NCBI RefSeq assembly: GCF_000227135.1
Contig: NC_018241.1
Span: 563,897-627,896 of the forward strand
Length of the DNA stretch: 64,000 bases
Reading direction: 5' to 3'
From: Leishmania donovani
Lineage: Eukaryota > Euglenozoa > Kinetoplastea > Trypanosomatida > Trypanosomatidae
The position numbers and the translations under genes were made by a program. Positions within the stretch are counted from its first letter, which is position 1. Each line of letters opens with the position of its first letter. Below, in pieces: positions 19,970 to 30,949 of this stretch. The notes below the pieces were generated by a model. It made no database searches, had not been told where the DNA came from, and saw only the letters and a list, made by a program, of their open reading frames with translations.

Positions 19970-21550
19970 ATGCCGGCAGTGCACGTGAAGAGCGACAAGG
20001 TGAAGTACACGCCTGAGGTGATCGAGTCGCTGTATGACTATGCCACGACGCGCGTGAGACGCAACACAGACGGCACGGTGTCGGTGGAGCCGACGAAGTG
20101 CAGACTTCTGTTCCGCACGGCGCGCCAGGTGCCGCGGGTGGGCGTGATGCTGGTCGGCTGGTGCGGCAACAACGGCACGACGGTGACGGCGGGTATCCTT
20201 GCGAACAAGCTGGGCCTGAAGTGGCGCACGCGGCGCGGCATGCAGTCAGCCAACTACTTTGGCTCCATCACTCAGTCCAGCACCATCAACCTGGGCATGA
20301 CGCGTGACATGGACGAGGTTTTCGTGCCACTCAAGGACTTGGTGCCGATGGTGTCGCCCGACAACCTGGTTATCGGTGGGTGGGACTGCAACAACATGAA
20401 CCTCGGTGACGCGATGCGGCGCGCCGCCGTTCTGGACGTGCAGGTGCAGGACGCGCTCTACGATCATATGAGAAAGCTGTGCCCGCTGCCGGCCATCTTC
20501 GATATTGACTTCGTCGCGGCGAACCAGAAGGATCGCGCGAACAATGTGCTCGACACGTGCGACCGCTGGGAGGCAGTGGAACAGGTGCGCAAGGACATCC
20601 GCGACTTCAAGTCGGCCAACAAGCTGGACAAGGTGATTGTGCTGTGGACTGCCAATACGGAGCGTTTCAGCGAGCACCGCGACGGTGTCCACGACACGGC
20701 CGAGAACCTGCTGGCGGCGTTGAAGCGCAACGAGTCGGAGTTGGCGCCGTCCACGTTGTACGCGATGGCGGCCGTTCTTGAAAAGTGCAGCTTCATCAAC
20801 GGCGCGCCGCAGAACACGCTGTGCTCTGGGCTGGTGGAGATGGCGCGCGAGGCGAAGGTCTTCGTCGGCGGTGACGACTTCAAGAGCGGCCAGACCAAGA
20901 TGAAGAGCGCCCTGGTGGAGTTCTTTGTCGGCGCCGGCATCAAGCCTGAGTGCATCGTCAGCTACAACCACCTCGGCAACAACGATGGCTACAACCTGTC
21001 CAGCCACAAGCAGTTCTGCTCGAAAGAGATTACCAAGAGCAACGTGGTGGACGACATGATCAAGTCCAACCAGGTGCTCTTCCCCGAAGGCACAAGAAAG
21101 CCGGACCACTGCATCGTCATCAAGTACATTCCCTACGTCGGGGACAGCAAGCGCGCGCTAGACGAGTACACCTTCTCCATCTTTATGGGCGGCCAGCAGA
21201 CAGTAGTGCTGCACAACACCTGCGAGGACTCGCTGCTTGCAGCGCCGCTCATCATTGACCTTATCGTGCTCACCGAGCTCATGGAGCGCGTCACGATCAG
21301 CGCCAGCGACGACCTGCAGGCGCCGTCACCAGCGTCCTTCGAGCACATGGAGACGGTGCTGTCCATTCTGTCCTACCTGCTCAAGGCACCCGCCGTGCCG
21401 GAGGGCACGCCGGTTGTTAACGCGCTCAATCGCCAGAGGTCGGCCATCGAGAACGTGCTGCGTGCCATGATTGGGCTTCCGCCCGACAGCAACATGCTGC
21501 TCGAGTGCCGCGTCCCCTTCATACGCGAGGAGCACGTCAACGGCAAGTGA
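19970..21550 (+). CDS. INO1: Myo-inositol-3-phosphate synthase
   Basis: 526 aa, the usual length for the family. It converts glucose 6-phosphate to inositol 3-phosphate with bound NAD, the first committed step of inositol synthesis for phosphatidylinositol and GPI/phosphoglycan anchors. Diagnostic blocks: the NAD-binding GWCGNNGTT at residues 63-71, SITQSSTINLG, LWTANTERF, GDDFKSGQTKMKS, and SYNHLGNNDGYNLS with the catalytic lysine region after it. INO1 of L. mexicana is known to be needed for growth without inositol and for virulence. The start is the first ATG after the pyrimidine-rich leader. Confidence 0.97.
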   Translation: MPAVHVKSDKVKYTPEVIESLYDYATTRVRRNTDGTVSVEPTKCRLLFRTARQVPRVGVMLVGWCGNNGTTVTAGILANKLGLKWRTRRGMQSANYFGSITQSSTINLGMTRDMDEVFVPLKDLVPMVSPDNLVIGGWDCNNMNLGDAMRRAAVLDVQVQDALYDHMRKLCPLPAIFDIDFVAANQKDRANNVLDTCDRWEAVEQVRKDIRDFKSANKLDKVIVLWTANTERFSEHRDGVHDTAENLLAALKRNESELAPSTLYAMAAVLEKCSFINGAPQNTLCSGLVEMAREAKVFVGGDDFKSGQTKMKSALVEFFVGAGIKPECIVSYNHLGNNDGYNLSSHKQFCSKEITKSNVVDDMIKSNQVLFPEGTRKPDHCIVIKYIPYVGDSKRALDEYTFSIFMGGQQTVVLHNTCEDSLLAAPLIIDLIVLTELMERVTISASDDLQAPSPASFEHMETVLSILSYLLKAPAVPEGTPVVNALNRQRSAIENVLRAMIGLPPDSNMLLECRVPFIREEHVNGK

Positions 21551-22860
21551 CCCCGTTACCCCTAAAGGCCCTCTCGTCGGCCATATATATATATATATAT
21601 CCCCTACTCTCTTGACAACCCCTTGTCTGTGCGACGCGGAACAAATCTTGTGCGACCTACCACCGCCTGCCCCCTCCCACACCTACACATACATATACAT
21701 ACACATACGTTCACGGGTTCTGCAGCTGTGCCGCTGCGATTTCGCGTTGCTGTGACTCTGTATGTGTATAGGTATGTGTGCGACGCAGCGTGGGAGGGTG
21801 GACGGGGTCACAGCTGGCGCAGCGACTCTCCGTCCCCCCGACCCGATTCCGTGCTTTTTCACACCGAAGACAGCGACGGCCACGGGTGGTGAATGCGATC
21901 CGAGACGCAGCCCCATGCGTGCGTTCGATGTGGCAGCTGTGCGCGCTGCCTGTCGATCGGCGTAGAGTTCCGTATGGTAACATCGACTCTGGTTCGCCCA
22001 GTTTCCTGTTATCCCTCTACATGCTTTCCTATTTTCCTCGGCTCTCGCTGTAAGTATGCGCCTGCATGCGACTGAAAAATGTGCGCGCGCTTGGCTGCTA
22101 CGCCGGTGAGGGCCTCTGCGTTCGTATTATATCTCCTAATAGCGAGCTGAAATGCGCTCGAGTGTTGAACTCGCTGACGATGAAGTGTGTGCTCATGTTC
22201 TCTGCCCCACAAATCATTCTGCATGTGAGGATCGTGCTTGGCGCGAGCTGCTTGACCGGTGCGCACCCGTGGCGTGTCGCGGTACAACAAAGCACTTTCC
22301 GTTTGTACACGGTGTATCTATCCACGACCACGCAAGGCACTATTTGCCGCTCACGTGATCACCAAACCAGGGCCCTGCCAACCGATTGTGCGACACCGCG
22401 CACGAACGCCTCCGACGCGCTGGGCTCGCCATGGATGTTGACCCCTTCTTTTTCACAGTGTGCCCCCCCCCCCCGTAAAGGTGGATGACAAGCGCGTTCT
22501 TCTCTCCTTCTCCTCTCCGCTTTCCAGCAACGATGAACGCGTGGACTGCGCACAATCTCCTTGGGCGATCGGGCCTCGTTTCCTGTTGCTGCGCTGCATG
22601 GGCTGCCTTGTGACTGCGCGAATCGACCACACCCACCCACCCCCACACACACACGCACAGAGACGACGGCTCCCCTGAAGCGTCGACACGGCCGTTGCGT
22701 TGCGTGCCGCGATCGAGGGCAAAAGGCAACAACGAAAAGAACCTCGCGTTGCTTCGAAGCGTTTTTTTTTGTCGTCCCGGCGGCGGCCCGCACCTCTGCC
22801 GCCTCCACAGCCGCCTCTCTCTTTCCCATCTTGCAGCGTCACCGTAAGCAGCGACAGTAG
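21551..22860. other. Intergenic / INO1 3' UTR
   Basis: No gene seen. An AT repeat lies at about 21580-21600, an ACAT-type tract at about 21680-21712, a C-run at about 22463-22474 and a CA run at about 22625-22660. Confidence 0.6.
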
Positions 22861-22888
22861 CCAGCGGTAAACCGCCCACTTCAAGAGA

Positions 22889-23800
22889 TTGGCTCTGTCG
22901 TCCACCTTGCGGGGTATAAGCGGGCTCCTGCGCAACGTCAAGGGGGATTTCATGAATGAGGAGAACTACATCCACCCCGGTACTGTCGCTCTTTTCGTAA
23001 AGGCGCCTTGCGTGTGGAATATTTCGGTGTTGGGCATCAGCTGCGAAGCCTACGGCTCCATGTGTATCGTCGCCTAGAGTCGGTGCTGCTTCCTCGATAG
23101 GCGTTTTGACAGAGAGCACATCGACGTCTCTCGCTACGCCATGCTCGCGGACCGCTTCGGCATCGCGTGAAGGCTCGAGAAAAACTGCTGCGACCCTGGG
23201 GGGACTCGTGGAAGCCCGCCCGAGTGCTTTCTGTCCGACTCACTGCAGCGAGCTCATGATGGTGAGCCGATAAAGGCAGGAATTTCGTGGCACGGCTTGA
23301 AGGACGGGTGCTTGAATCGCGCCTGCTCCCCCCTCCACACACACACCACACACACCCCGGCCCGCAGACGGGGAAGGTGAAGTGCTTCATTGGCTGTGAC
23401 GCCGGCTAGTTTCTATTCCCGCAGCCGAAAGTCGGCGATGAAGGCGAGTGGAGCACGGTGCAGTTGACAGCAGACCGTACCGGTGACGGTGAGGATGAGG
23501 AGATCGTCGTCATTTCCGCCTTACGCTACAATACGGTTCTCGTTTATCTCCGGAGCGCAACCGCCGTGCATCAGCGCGTTCACGGACACGAACAGCCGCT
23601 GCCGTTCCTGTAGGCTATTGGGTGTACCCAGCTCGCTGGGCGGCCAGCCGTTGTGCTGAGGCATTGTAGTGATGCACATCGCTTGATGATACTGACCTAC
23701 TCGGCGTCTGCTCGCTACGACGCCGACGTTATTGCGCGCGACTGTGGTTTTGCCGACGCCGTGACGGCCGAGCCAACAAACTCTATCGGACGGCAGCACT
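22889..23800 (+). pseudogene. Decayed protein-coding region, family unknown
   Basis: Protein-like stretches are broken by stops. One frame gives HPGTVALFVKAPCVWNISVL ending at a TAG at 23075. A second frame, in phase from about 23281 to 23590, includes NFVARLEGRVLESRLL, then GKVKCFIGCDAG, a TAG, FLFPQPKVGDEGEWSTVQL, and EEIVVISALRYNTVLVYLRS before another TAG. It continues to about 23790 with YDADVIARDCGFADAVTAEP. The persistence of one frame across several isolated stops suggests an old gene losing function. I do not recognise the family. Confidence 0.4.
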
Positions 23801-23819
23801 CACCAGTGTGTCATGAACT

Positions 23820-24520
23820 TCGCTTGTGAGAGAGTCCTGATAGCGCTTTACAAGGTGACGGGCCGCACCCGTGCGAGTCGCGCGCAAGCGACACCGCGGC
23901 GTGCTCGTCAACATGACGCAGTGGTGTCTCCGTTTCACGGCGCCACACCCCCGCACCTTCGGCTCCTTCTGCGTTGCGTTCCATTTTCGTCGTGTCGGGT
24001 GCCGCAAACCGAACGTTATGCCGTCGCCGGTGGTGCGCATGTGTCGCCCTTCCCCTTCTACACAAGCGCCCTTTGCATCCTGTGTTGTGGGTGTGCTCTT
24101 GGCCGCAGGACGGGTTCCTCCACCCTGTCGTCCCCAGCCCATCGACGTGCGTGCTCAGACCACCAGCACCACTACTGTTACTCGCCCCAGTCATCGCTCC
24201 GTTTTTGATTTGCCTTCACATTCTCTCATGCCGCCCCTCCCCCTCCCCGACCTCCTTGCCCGCTGCCTATGGGACCACTACTCGCGCCACCTCCCCCCTC
24301 TGACCACGCCCACCAACGCCGGCGAGCGCACACGCGTGCAGAGCCATCGTGTAGAGCACAAAAGAAAAAGAAGTATAAGAAGCAAAAAGCCAAAACGTTT
24401 TGCTTTTCGCGCCGCCGTACCGCACCTCTCCGCCGCCTGCCGCTTCGTTGCCCGCTCCCTTCAGGATCTGCCCCGGCGTGTGCGCTGCCGTTTCGTTCGC
24501 TGAGCACGCCGCATGCCGTC
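23820..24520. other. Intergenic / 5' leader of TyrRS
   Basis: No gene seen. Pyrimidine tracts lie at about 24215-24300 and 24415-24480. The TyrRS frame is open back to an ATG at 24269, but the added residues are Arg/Lys/Pro-rich and unlike any TyrRS. Confidence 0.5.
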
Positions 24521-26569
24521 ATGAACACGGACGACCGCTACAAGCTCCTCCGCAGCGTCGGAGAGGAGTGCATTCAGGAAAGCGAGCTGCGCAACCTTAT
24601 CGAAAAGAAGCCGCTCATTCGCTGCTACGATGGCTTCGAGCCCTCCGGCCGCATGCACATTGCCCAGGGCATCTTCAAGGCAGTCAATGTCAACAAGTGC
24701 ACCGCCGCCGGGTGCGAGTTTGTCTTCTGGGTGGCGGACTGGTTTGCGCTCATGAACGACAAGGTCGGCGGCGAACTGGAGAAGATCCGCATTGTTGGCC
24801 GGTACCTCATTGAGGTGTGGAAGGCGGCGGGCATGGACATGGACAAGGTTTTGTTTTTGTGGAGCAGCGAGGAGATCACGAGCCATGCCGACACGTACTG
24901 GCGCATGGTGCTCGATATTGGCCGCCAGAATACGATCGCCCGCATCAAGAAGTGCTGCACAATCATGGGCAAGACGGAAGGCACGCTGACGGCGGCACAG
25001 GTGCTGTACCCGCTGATGCAGTGCTGCGACATCTTCTTTCTCAAGGCTGACATCTGCCAACTGGGCCTGGACCAGCGCAAGGTGAACATGCTCGCACGCG
25101 AGTACTGCGACCTGATTGGCCGCAAGTTGAAGCCGGTCATTCTGTCACACCACATGCTGGCCGGTCTGAGGCGGGGGCAGGCGAAGATGAGCAAGAGTGA
25201 CCCGGACAGTGCCATCTTCATGGAAGACACCGAGGAGGATGTGGCACGTAAGATCCGTCAGGCCTACTGTCCGCGTGTCAAGCAGTCCGCCAGCGCCATC
25301 ACAGATGACGGGGCGCCGGTCGCCACGGACGACCGCAACCCGGTGCTGGACTACTTCCAGTGTGTCGTCTACGCCCGACCCGGCGCTGTGGCGGCTATTG
25401 ACGGCACCACGTACGCGACCTACGAGGACCTCGAGCAGGCTTTTGTGAGCGACGAGGTCAGCGAGGATGCCCTCAAGTCGTGCCTGATTGATGAGGTGAA
25501 CGCCCTGCTGGCGCCGGTGCGGCAGCACTTTGCGTCAAACGAGGAGGCTCACGAGCTGCTGGAGGCGGTTAAATCGTACCGCAAAGGTGGCGCGACGCTT
25601 CCACTGGCCGAGACAGCGCTCCCTGCCGCCCCCGAAAAGCCGCACGCGTGCATGTGGATGCCGGCGCTGCTGAAGGTGCCGCTGGATGTCGCGGAGGGGA
25701 TGATCAAAGCCACCGAGGACTTCATCGCCGCCCATCCGGGGGGCACGGTGACAGTGGTGTTGCCTGACTGGTCGGCGGTGGCCAGTGACGAAATCACCGG
25801 GGTGGAGAAAGACATCTCGGCCGCCCTGCAGGTGAACTGTGCGCTTCTAAAGGCGTATGGACTGCCGAACTCGGTGAAGATTGTGACGGAGAACGAGGTC
25901 ATTCTCGGCAACCGCAACGACTTCTGGGTGAGTGTAATCGGCATTGCTCGCAAGAACCTGCTGAGCCACATCGAGGAGCTGTACGGGGGAGAGTTACGCA
26001 ACGCCGGCCAGGTCATTGCTGCCCTCATGCGCGTTGCCACGGCTCTGATGCTCTCCGTCTCGCACGTCATCTCAACCTCGCTGGATGGGCACATCAACGC
26101 CTTCGCCCGCGAGTACACGAAGGAGCGCATCGAGTGCGTGCAGACGCTGGAGGGACGCATCCCGGCGCTGCACCGCCCTGGCGCCGCCCCGGCGGTGCTC
26201 GGTGCCGACGACGTCCTATACCTGGACGACAATGACATGGACATCCGCCGTAAAATCAAGAAGGCGTACTCGGCGCCGAACGAGGAGGCCAACCCGGTCA
26301 TATCGGTCGCCCAGCACCTTCTCGCACAGCATGGAGCCCTCAACATCGAGCGCGGGGAGGCCAACGGCGGCAACGTAAGCTACAACACGCCAGAGGCTCT
26401 CGTGGCAGACTGCGGCAGCGGCGCTCTTCACCCTGCCGACCTCAAGGCGGCGGTGCTACAGCTGCTGCTGGATCGGTCGGCGCAGGCGCGCGCGTTGCTC
26501 AACGGCGAGCTCAAGAAGAATATGACCGCTCTTCGTAACGCGGAGAAGAAGATGGCAAAGAAGAGGTAA
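24521..26569 (+). CDS. TyrRS: Tyrosyl-tRNA synthetase, double-length pseudo-dimer
   Basis: 682 aa, about twice a normal eukaryotic TyrRS catalytic unit. It charges tRNA-Tyr. The first half carries the class I signatures, HIAQ (the HIGH equivalent) at residues 46-49 and KMSKS at 222-226. The second half (from about residue 365, with WMPALLKVPLDVAEG) repeats the fold but lacks both motifs, so only one active site is expected. This matches the known Leishmania enzyme, in which two fused units form an asymmetric pseudo-dimer. The start at 24521 is preferred over an in-frame ATG at 24269 because the homologous region begins there. Confidence 0.95.
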   Translation: MNTDDRYKLLRSVGEECIQESELRNLIEKKPLIRCYDGFEPSGRMHIAQGIFKAVNVNKCTAAGCEFVFWVADWFALMNDKVGGELEKIRIVGRYLIEVWKAAGMDMDKVLFLWSSEEITSHADTYWRMVLDIGRQNTIARIKKCCTIMGKTEGTLTAAQVLYPLMQCCDIFFLKADICQLGLDQRKVNMLAREYCDLIGRKLKPVILSHHMLAGLRRGQAKMSKSDPDSAIFMEDTEEDVARKIRQAYCPRVKQSASAITDDGAPVATDDRNPVLDYFQCVVYARPGAVAAIDGTTYATYEDLEQAFVSDEVSEDALKSCLIDEVNALLAPVRQHFASNEEAHELLEAVKSYRKGGATLPLAETALPAAPEKPHACMWMPALLKVPLDVAEGMIKATEDFIAAHPGGTVTVVLPDWSAVASDEITGVEKDISAALQVNCALLKAYGLPNSVKIVTENEVILGNRNDFWVSVIGIARKNLLSHIEELYGGELRNAGQVIAALMRVATALMLSVSHVISTSLDGHINAFAREYTKERIECVQTLEGRIPALHRPGAAPAVLGADDVLYLDDNDMDIRRKIKKAYSAPNEEANPVISVAQHLLAQHGALNIERGEANGGNVSYNTPEALVADCGSGALHPADLKAAVLQLLLDRSAQARALLNGELKKNMTALRNAEKKMAKKR

Positions 26570-27400
26570 GAGGGGCTTTTGGAGTCAGGGGAAGGGGTGT
26601 GTGTGGTATAGGTGAAGAGGCGGCCCCCTCCTCTGTGGCGAACTTCTCTCTCCACCCGCCTCGTTTCGTTTCGTTACACGCGTGTAACGGTGTGTATAAC
26701 GGGTTTGCATGTGAGTCAAGTACTAAGCCGCCCCGAGCCAACCTCAAGTAGGAGGGGAAAAAGGGGGCCATGCGCAATGTCTGTCTCGCCTGCACACGCG
26801 TCTTTGTGCCTTCACCAGGCACTGACGCGTGGCGCGGCAAGGCCGCACCGGTCTAAAACAGGAACGAAAAGCTAGCAGATACGGGCGCACTACGCTCAGC
26901 CGATGATCGGCTGATACCTCAAGGCACGAGAGAAGAGGAAGCAATCAGACGCATGCGCGCGCCGTGACGGCTGTATATTGCTAGGCTACCTCATCGACTC
27001 ACTCAACAACCCGCTCCACTCCGCAGATGTTGCGGTATCCTTGTTTTTTTTTTTTTTCACAGGGCACCAGGTGGGCGCAGCACACAACGCGGCACTTCGA
27101 ACGAAAGCGTCGCGCCTGTTTGTTTCTGTGCCGTGGTTGTGTGTTGCCCTTGCTTCCACGCTCTCCTCTTCCCTCTTCCCGCGTCTCTCTGCGCTCACCC
27201 AACGCCTCGGCCGCTTTCTTTTCGTGGCTGTTGCCTGCCAACGCAACGACACAGGAGCAGGAGAGGCGATCGCCGATTTCCTTCTTGTGTAATCCCCTCC
27301 TCCTCCCCCCCTCCCCCCACGCCTTCGACACTCTGCATACGGAAGTGGTGAGGCAGGCGCGCACACACACATATATATGTGTGCGTGATGCGTAGCAACG
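26570..27400. other. Intergenic
   Basis: No gene seen. A T-run at about 27042-27057, pyrimidine tracts at about 27145-27190 and 27285-27325, and CA/TA repeats just before 27400. Confidence 0.6.
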
Positions 27401-28639
27401 ATGCATGCCCGCCGCCCAGCTGGCACTAAAACCGTAGGCGATGTGCTGTGCCACTCTGCAAGCGATAAGCTCAGTGGCGCGAAGAAGCCGCGCTACGGCT
27501 CCGTGCGACTCTTCTCGCATGACGCGTCTGCCTTTCGTCAGCAGCAGCCGGTGCAGCCCTCCACTCCGCGGGAGGGCAAACCACGTCGCGCAGCCGTCAT
27601 ACAACGACGCAACCAGCGCAGCCGCTCCGCAGGCAGCGGCGCCTCGCGCCGCCCTGTCGATGAGGCGCTGTTTTGCGCCCTTCGAATGGAGAGCCAAGCC
27701 GATGTACTGAGGCAGTTGCGGGCACACGGGCTAGCGATGCTCGTAAAGGACTTTCGAACACTATGCAGCAGCCTCAGCCTGCACAACATACGGGTGGAGG
27801 AGTTCACATTCCTCTGCGCTGCTGTGCTGCAATGCGATCTGCGGCCTCGCGACTGCGAAGTCGTCTTTGCATTTCTGCGGGCAGAACGCGCATGGGGCGG
27901 TGGAATCAGCGTCGCGCACCTTCTGGAGCGGTTGCGGACGCTGTTTGAGCCTCTCGAAGTGGTGTGCGCGTTGCAGCTCAAGTGCCTCCTCGAAACACGA
28001 CGACTTGATAACTGCAACGTGTCACTCAATGAACTGCAGAAGGCTGAGGCCGGGCTGCGTTCCCTTCTTGTCGACGACCCGCTCGATATCGAAGTGGGCG
28101 CGCAGTGGGAGCATCTCGAGGCCGAGCTGCAACGGCTGCATGTGCGCTTTTCCGTCCCCGTACCGACGTTTCGTTCGCTGGTGCGTCGCTCAGCGCGCGC
28201 TGTGCGGTCGGCAGTGCGCTCGCTGGGTTGGGATGGAAAGATACAGCGGCATCTCTGGCAAGAGGAAGACGAGGAACCCAGAGATGACGGTGTGCAGGAG
28301 CCACTCCACGCCTTCGATGTTGGTAGCCTCAGCAAATGTACAGTAGATGAAATTTGCAACGAGGGTGGTGTGCAGGACAAGAGCGCCGCGGTTCTCTCCG
28401 CAGTGGAGAAGCTGTACCATCATCGCCTGGCTTTGGGAGCGCAGTCCCTGGTCGCCGCTGAGCGGCTGGGTCTTGCGCTCGGGGCAAACGTGCGAGCCGC
28501 CAGCCGTGTCTCGTCCTTTAGCTCGCCGAACTCCGCAGCCGACCCGACACACCCCCGCTTCAAAGCCGACCTCTACGCCGTTTCGGCAGACGCGCCATCT
28601 TGCAAAGGGGCCAGAAGGGAGGCTTACGCTACAAACTAG
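27401..28639 (+). CDS. Conserved-looking protein of unknown function
   Basis: 412 aa with a plain ATG start. The first ~85 residues are basic and low-complexity (Arg/Ser/Gln-rich). Residues about 85-240 form a helical, globular-looking region with alternating Leu/Phe, including LVKDFRTLCSSLSLHNIRVEEFTFL and a following helix pair. The spacing is loosely reminiscent of EF-hand proteins, but no calcium loop with the required acidic residues is present. The rest is mixed helical with acidic patches. No signal peptide or membrane span. Codon use is like the neighbours and the frame is uninterrupted, so I take it as a real gene; its function is unknown. Confidence 0.7.
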   Translation: MHARRPAGTKTVGDVLCHSASDKLSGAKKPRYGSVRLFSHDASAFRQQQPVQPSTPREGKPRRAAVIQRRNQRSRSAGSGASRRPVDEALFCALRMESQADVLRQLRAHGLAMLVKDFRTLCSSLSLHNIRVEEFTFLCAAVLQCDLRPRDCEVVFAFLRAERAWGGGISVAHLLERLRTLFEPLEVVCALQLKCLLETRRLDNCNVSLNELQKAEAGLRSLLVDDPLDIEVGAQWEHLEAELQRLHVRFSVPVPTFRSLVRRSARAVRSAVRSLGWDGKIQRHLWQEEDEEPRDDGVQEPLHAFDVGSLSKCTVDEICNEGGVQDKSAAVLSAVEKLYHHRLALGAQSLVAAERLGLALGANVRAASRVSSFSSPNSAADPTHPRFKADLYAVSADAPSCKGARREAYATN

Positions 28640-29469
28640 TGGTGAGGCGAGGTGACCAGCTGCAAACGGGAGACAGGGGTGCCACAGGGGCGATTGAAAT
28701 GGTGCAGCATTCGTGGTCTCTTGTGGCCGACGCTCTATTCACTTCCCAATTCCCATTTTGTGCCGGTCTCTCTTCTCGTGTGCCCCCCCCCTCCCCCCCC
28801 CATAAGAAAAATGTCTTTACGGCCAGGCTTTTGTGCACTGACGTGCGGCGTTACGCGGGTGGTCCTCCAGTTTTGTCTCACATTGTGTGCGTAGCTCACC
28901 GGATGTGTCTTTCGTCGTTTTCCTCCAAGCTGCGCGTCCCTTGCGCCGCTTCGCGCTTTCCTCTGGCCATCGGAACACACGCGATGCGACCGGTAGAAAA
29001 AAAAAAACAAAGGAGGAGGAGGGGGGCTGGGGGCGATTTGGTGCCTTACACGCAGCCCCGTCTCCGCTGAGATTACGCGCGCTCTTTGCGCCTTTTCTCT
29101 CCGCCTTTGGATTTCGGCTCTCCTTACTTGTACGATACCCATCTCATACACAAAACAAAAAAGAAGAGTGTGGCAGCAACGGAAACGGAGGCGAACCTCC
29201 AGGCAGTCTTCCCTGAGGGAAGGTTTGCACTGGCGATTCTCGCCGTGCCCCTGCAGACTCCCTCGGAGCTTGGGTATGTCGGAGCTGATGACGTATGAAG
29301 TGTGTGCCCCCTCTCTCCACCAACCGCACACAGGGGTGCGCACCTGCTCTCTCAGTCGCTGCCCACTCCTCTGCCTTTCCGTTCCTCCAATCTCAGTCAA
29401 TTTTCACTCCTCGCCTCGTGTACGTGTGTGCGTGTGTGTGTGTGTTAGCGTGGCGCCGTCGCACGAGAC
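28640..29469. other. Intergenic / 5' leader of the p24 gene
   Basis: No gene seen. A C-run at about 28783-28801, an A-run at about 28996-29008, a pyrimidine stretch at about 29350-29410 and a GT run at about 29423-29445, just before the p24 ATG. Confidence 0.6.
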
Positions 29470-30135
29470 ATGCGCTTTTTGGTCGTGCGTGTATTTTTGG
29501 CAGCCTTCTGCACGGTTGCAGCGGTGCTGCCCGCCACAGCGCTGCGGGTGAAACCCACCATCACGGCTCTCACCTTCGACGTGGGCAAGGAAGAGGTGTG
29601 CCTGTATTCGATGGGGAAGGACTTCTACGAAGGCGTGACCATGCACTACCACGTCATGGAGGGAGAGAACGACTTTGACGTGTTCATTCGCGATGTGGAC
29701 GGACACGTGATCTACGCCTCCTACGCGGGTGAGCATGGCGCCGAGGACCGCGTGTATTTTACGACGCACGCGAACAAGGAGCATGCATACTGTATCGACA
29801 ATCGCGACTACTCGGGCGAGCTGAAGGTGATCAAGATGGAAGTTGGTCTGACCTCTCTCAAGCGCTGGAAGAACCGCATAGACCCGCTGCGGAAGCTCAT
29901 GACGCGCACGGATGGCTTCGTGATGGGCATGCACGATGATCAGATCCTGCTTCGGATGAAGGAGCAGGGCATCCGAGAGTGGGTAGAAAAGATCTTCACC
30001 ATGCTGACGGTGCGCTTAGTGGCCGAGGCTTTCGTCATGGCAGTCATCGCGCTGCTGAACGTTTTCAGCATCACGTACCTTTTTCGCCGAGCCTCCCTGC
30101 AGCGCCCGTTTACGGGAAGCACGGCGAGGAGGTGA
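29470..30135 (+). CDS. emp24/gp25L/p24 family cargo receptor
   Basis: 221 aa type I membrane protein of the early secretory pathway. p24 proteins cycle between ER and Golgi in COPII/COPI vesicles and help export cargo, including GPI-anchored proteins. Evidence: a signal peptide at residues 1-24 (ending PATA), a GOLD domain at about 25-120 with the two expected cysteines (EEVCLYS and AYCIDN), a membrane-proximal helix, and one transmembrane segment at about 184-205. A short basic tail of 16 residues follows and lacks a C-terminal KKXX, so COPI binding would depend on another subunit. Confidence 0.9.
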   Translation: MRFLVVRVFLAAFCTVAAVLPATALRVKPTITALTFDVGKEEVCLYSMGKDFYEGVTMHYHVMEGENDFDVFIRDVDGHVIYASYAGEHGAEDRVYFTTHANKEHAYCIDNRDYSGELKVIKMEVGLTSLKRWKNRIDPLRKLMTRTDGFVMGMHDDQILLRMKEQGIREWVEKIFTMLTVRLVAEAFVMAVIALLNVFSITYLFRRASLQRPFTGSTARR

Positions 30136-30949
30136 TGCGGGCTGCGAGAGGTCCGCTATGCAGCGCAGTTCTCTGACGCTTTCTTATCCCATGAAGTTTA
30201 CCCGCGTTCGGCAAGCGACCTTGCGTGAGGAGGAGTTGCTATGGCGTAGGCAAACATGCCGCGTAGCAGAAGATTTGCGAACACCACACACACGCTGGCG
30301 GATATGTGGACAGCTGCGTGTGTTCCTATGTTCCTCGTATGTGCATGGGCACGCTTGTGATAGTCGAGTTCTTTTGCTCCTCTTTCTCTTGCTTTCCATT
30401 TTACTCATCGTCGATGTTCAGACCCGGCTTGTTTTGAAGAGACGTGGAAGCAGCAGATAACAGCGTAGTCCACCATCGCGACACAGCACCGAGCTGCCGT
30501 CGCCCGGCTCCCTGGTCTCGGTTCGCTAGCGCGCCTCGCGCTAGACCCCCCCCCCCTTTTGTGGAGTGTGTGCCAGTGGAGGGAAGTTGCAAGTGTGCCG
30601 CGCTATCACACGGCATTCCGGCACACCCCTACCCCTTGCCATACCTTCTTGATCGGGTGTCTTCTTCACGGCGCTCACGACCGCTGCCTCTTCCATTCCC
30701 TGCTTGGCTGCAACGCCGACTCCTACTTGTGCCCCTATCACCGCCGCATCTCCAGCCACGTCTCCCTCCCTCTCTCTCGCCCACCAAGATCGTCACCGCA
30801 TCCACCACCCCCCACCTCCACTTCCTTCTTACCTTTTCCACCTTTCATACGGAAGGGCTTTCACAGTAGGCTGCCGCTTGATCGCCGTGACCGCTCCTTC
30901 AACCCATAACTCAGCACGTAATACCATTGCTCGTAGGCATCAGGCTAAC
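30136..30949. other. Intergenic
   Basis: No gene seen. A C-run (30547-30556) and an extended pyrimidine tract (about 30640-30860), a good splice-acceptor region for the gene at 30950. Confidence 0.6.

Noticed and set aside
23521..23799. Minus-strand frame containing GRHGVGKTT, a P-loop-like motif
   Set aside because: It lies opposite the decayed + strand coding stretch, has no other nucleotide-binding motif, and the whole window is transcribed from the + strand. Probably chance.
24269..24520. Upstream in-frame ATG that would extend TyrRS by 84 residues
   Set aside because: The extension is Arg/Lys/Pro-rich, crosses pyrimidine tracts and is not part of the TyrRS family; the ATG at 24521 starts the conserved region.
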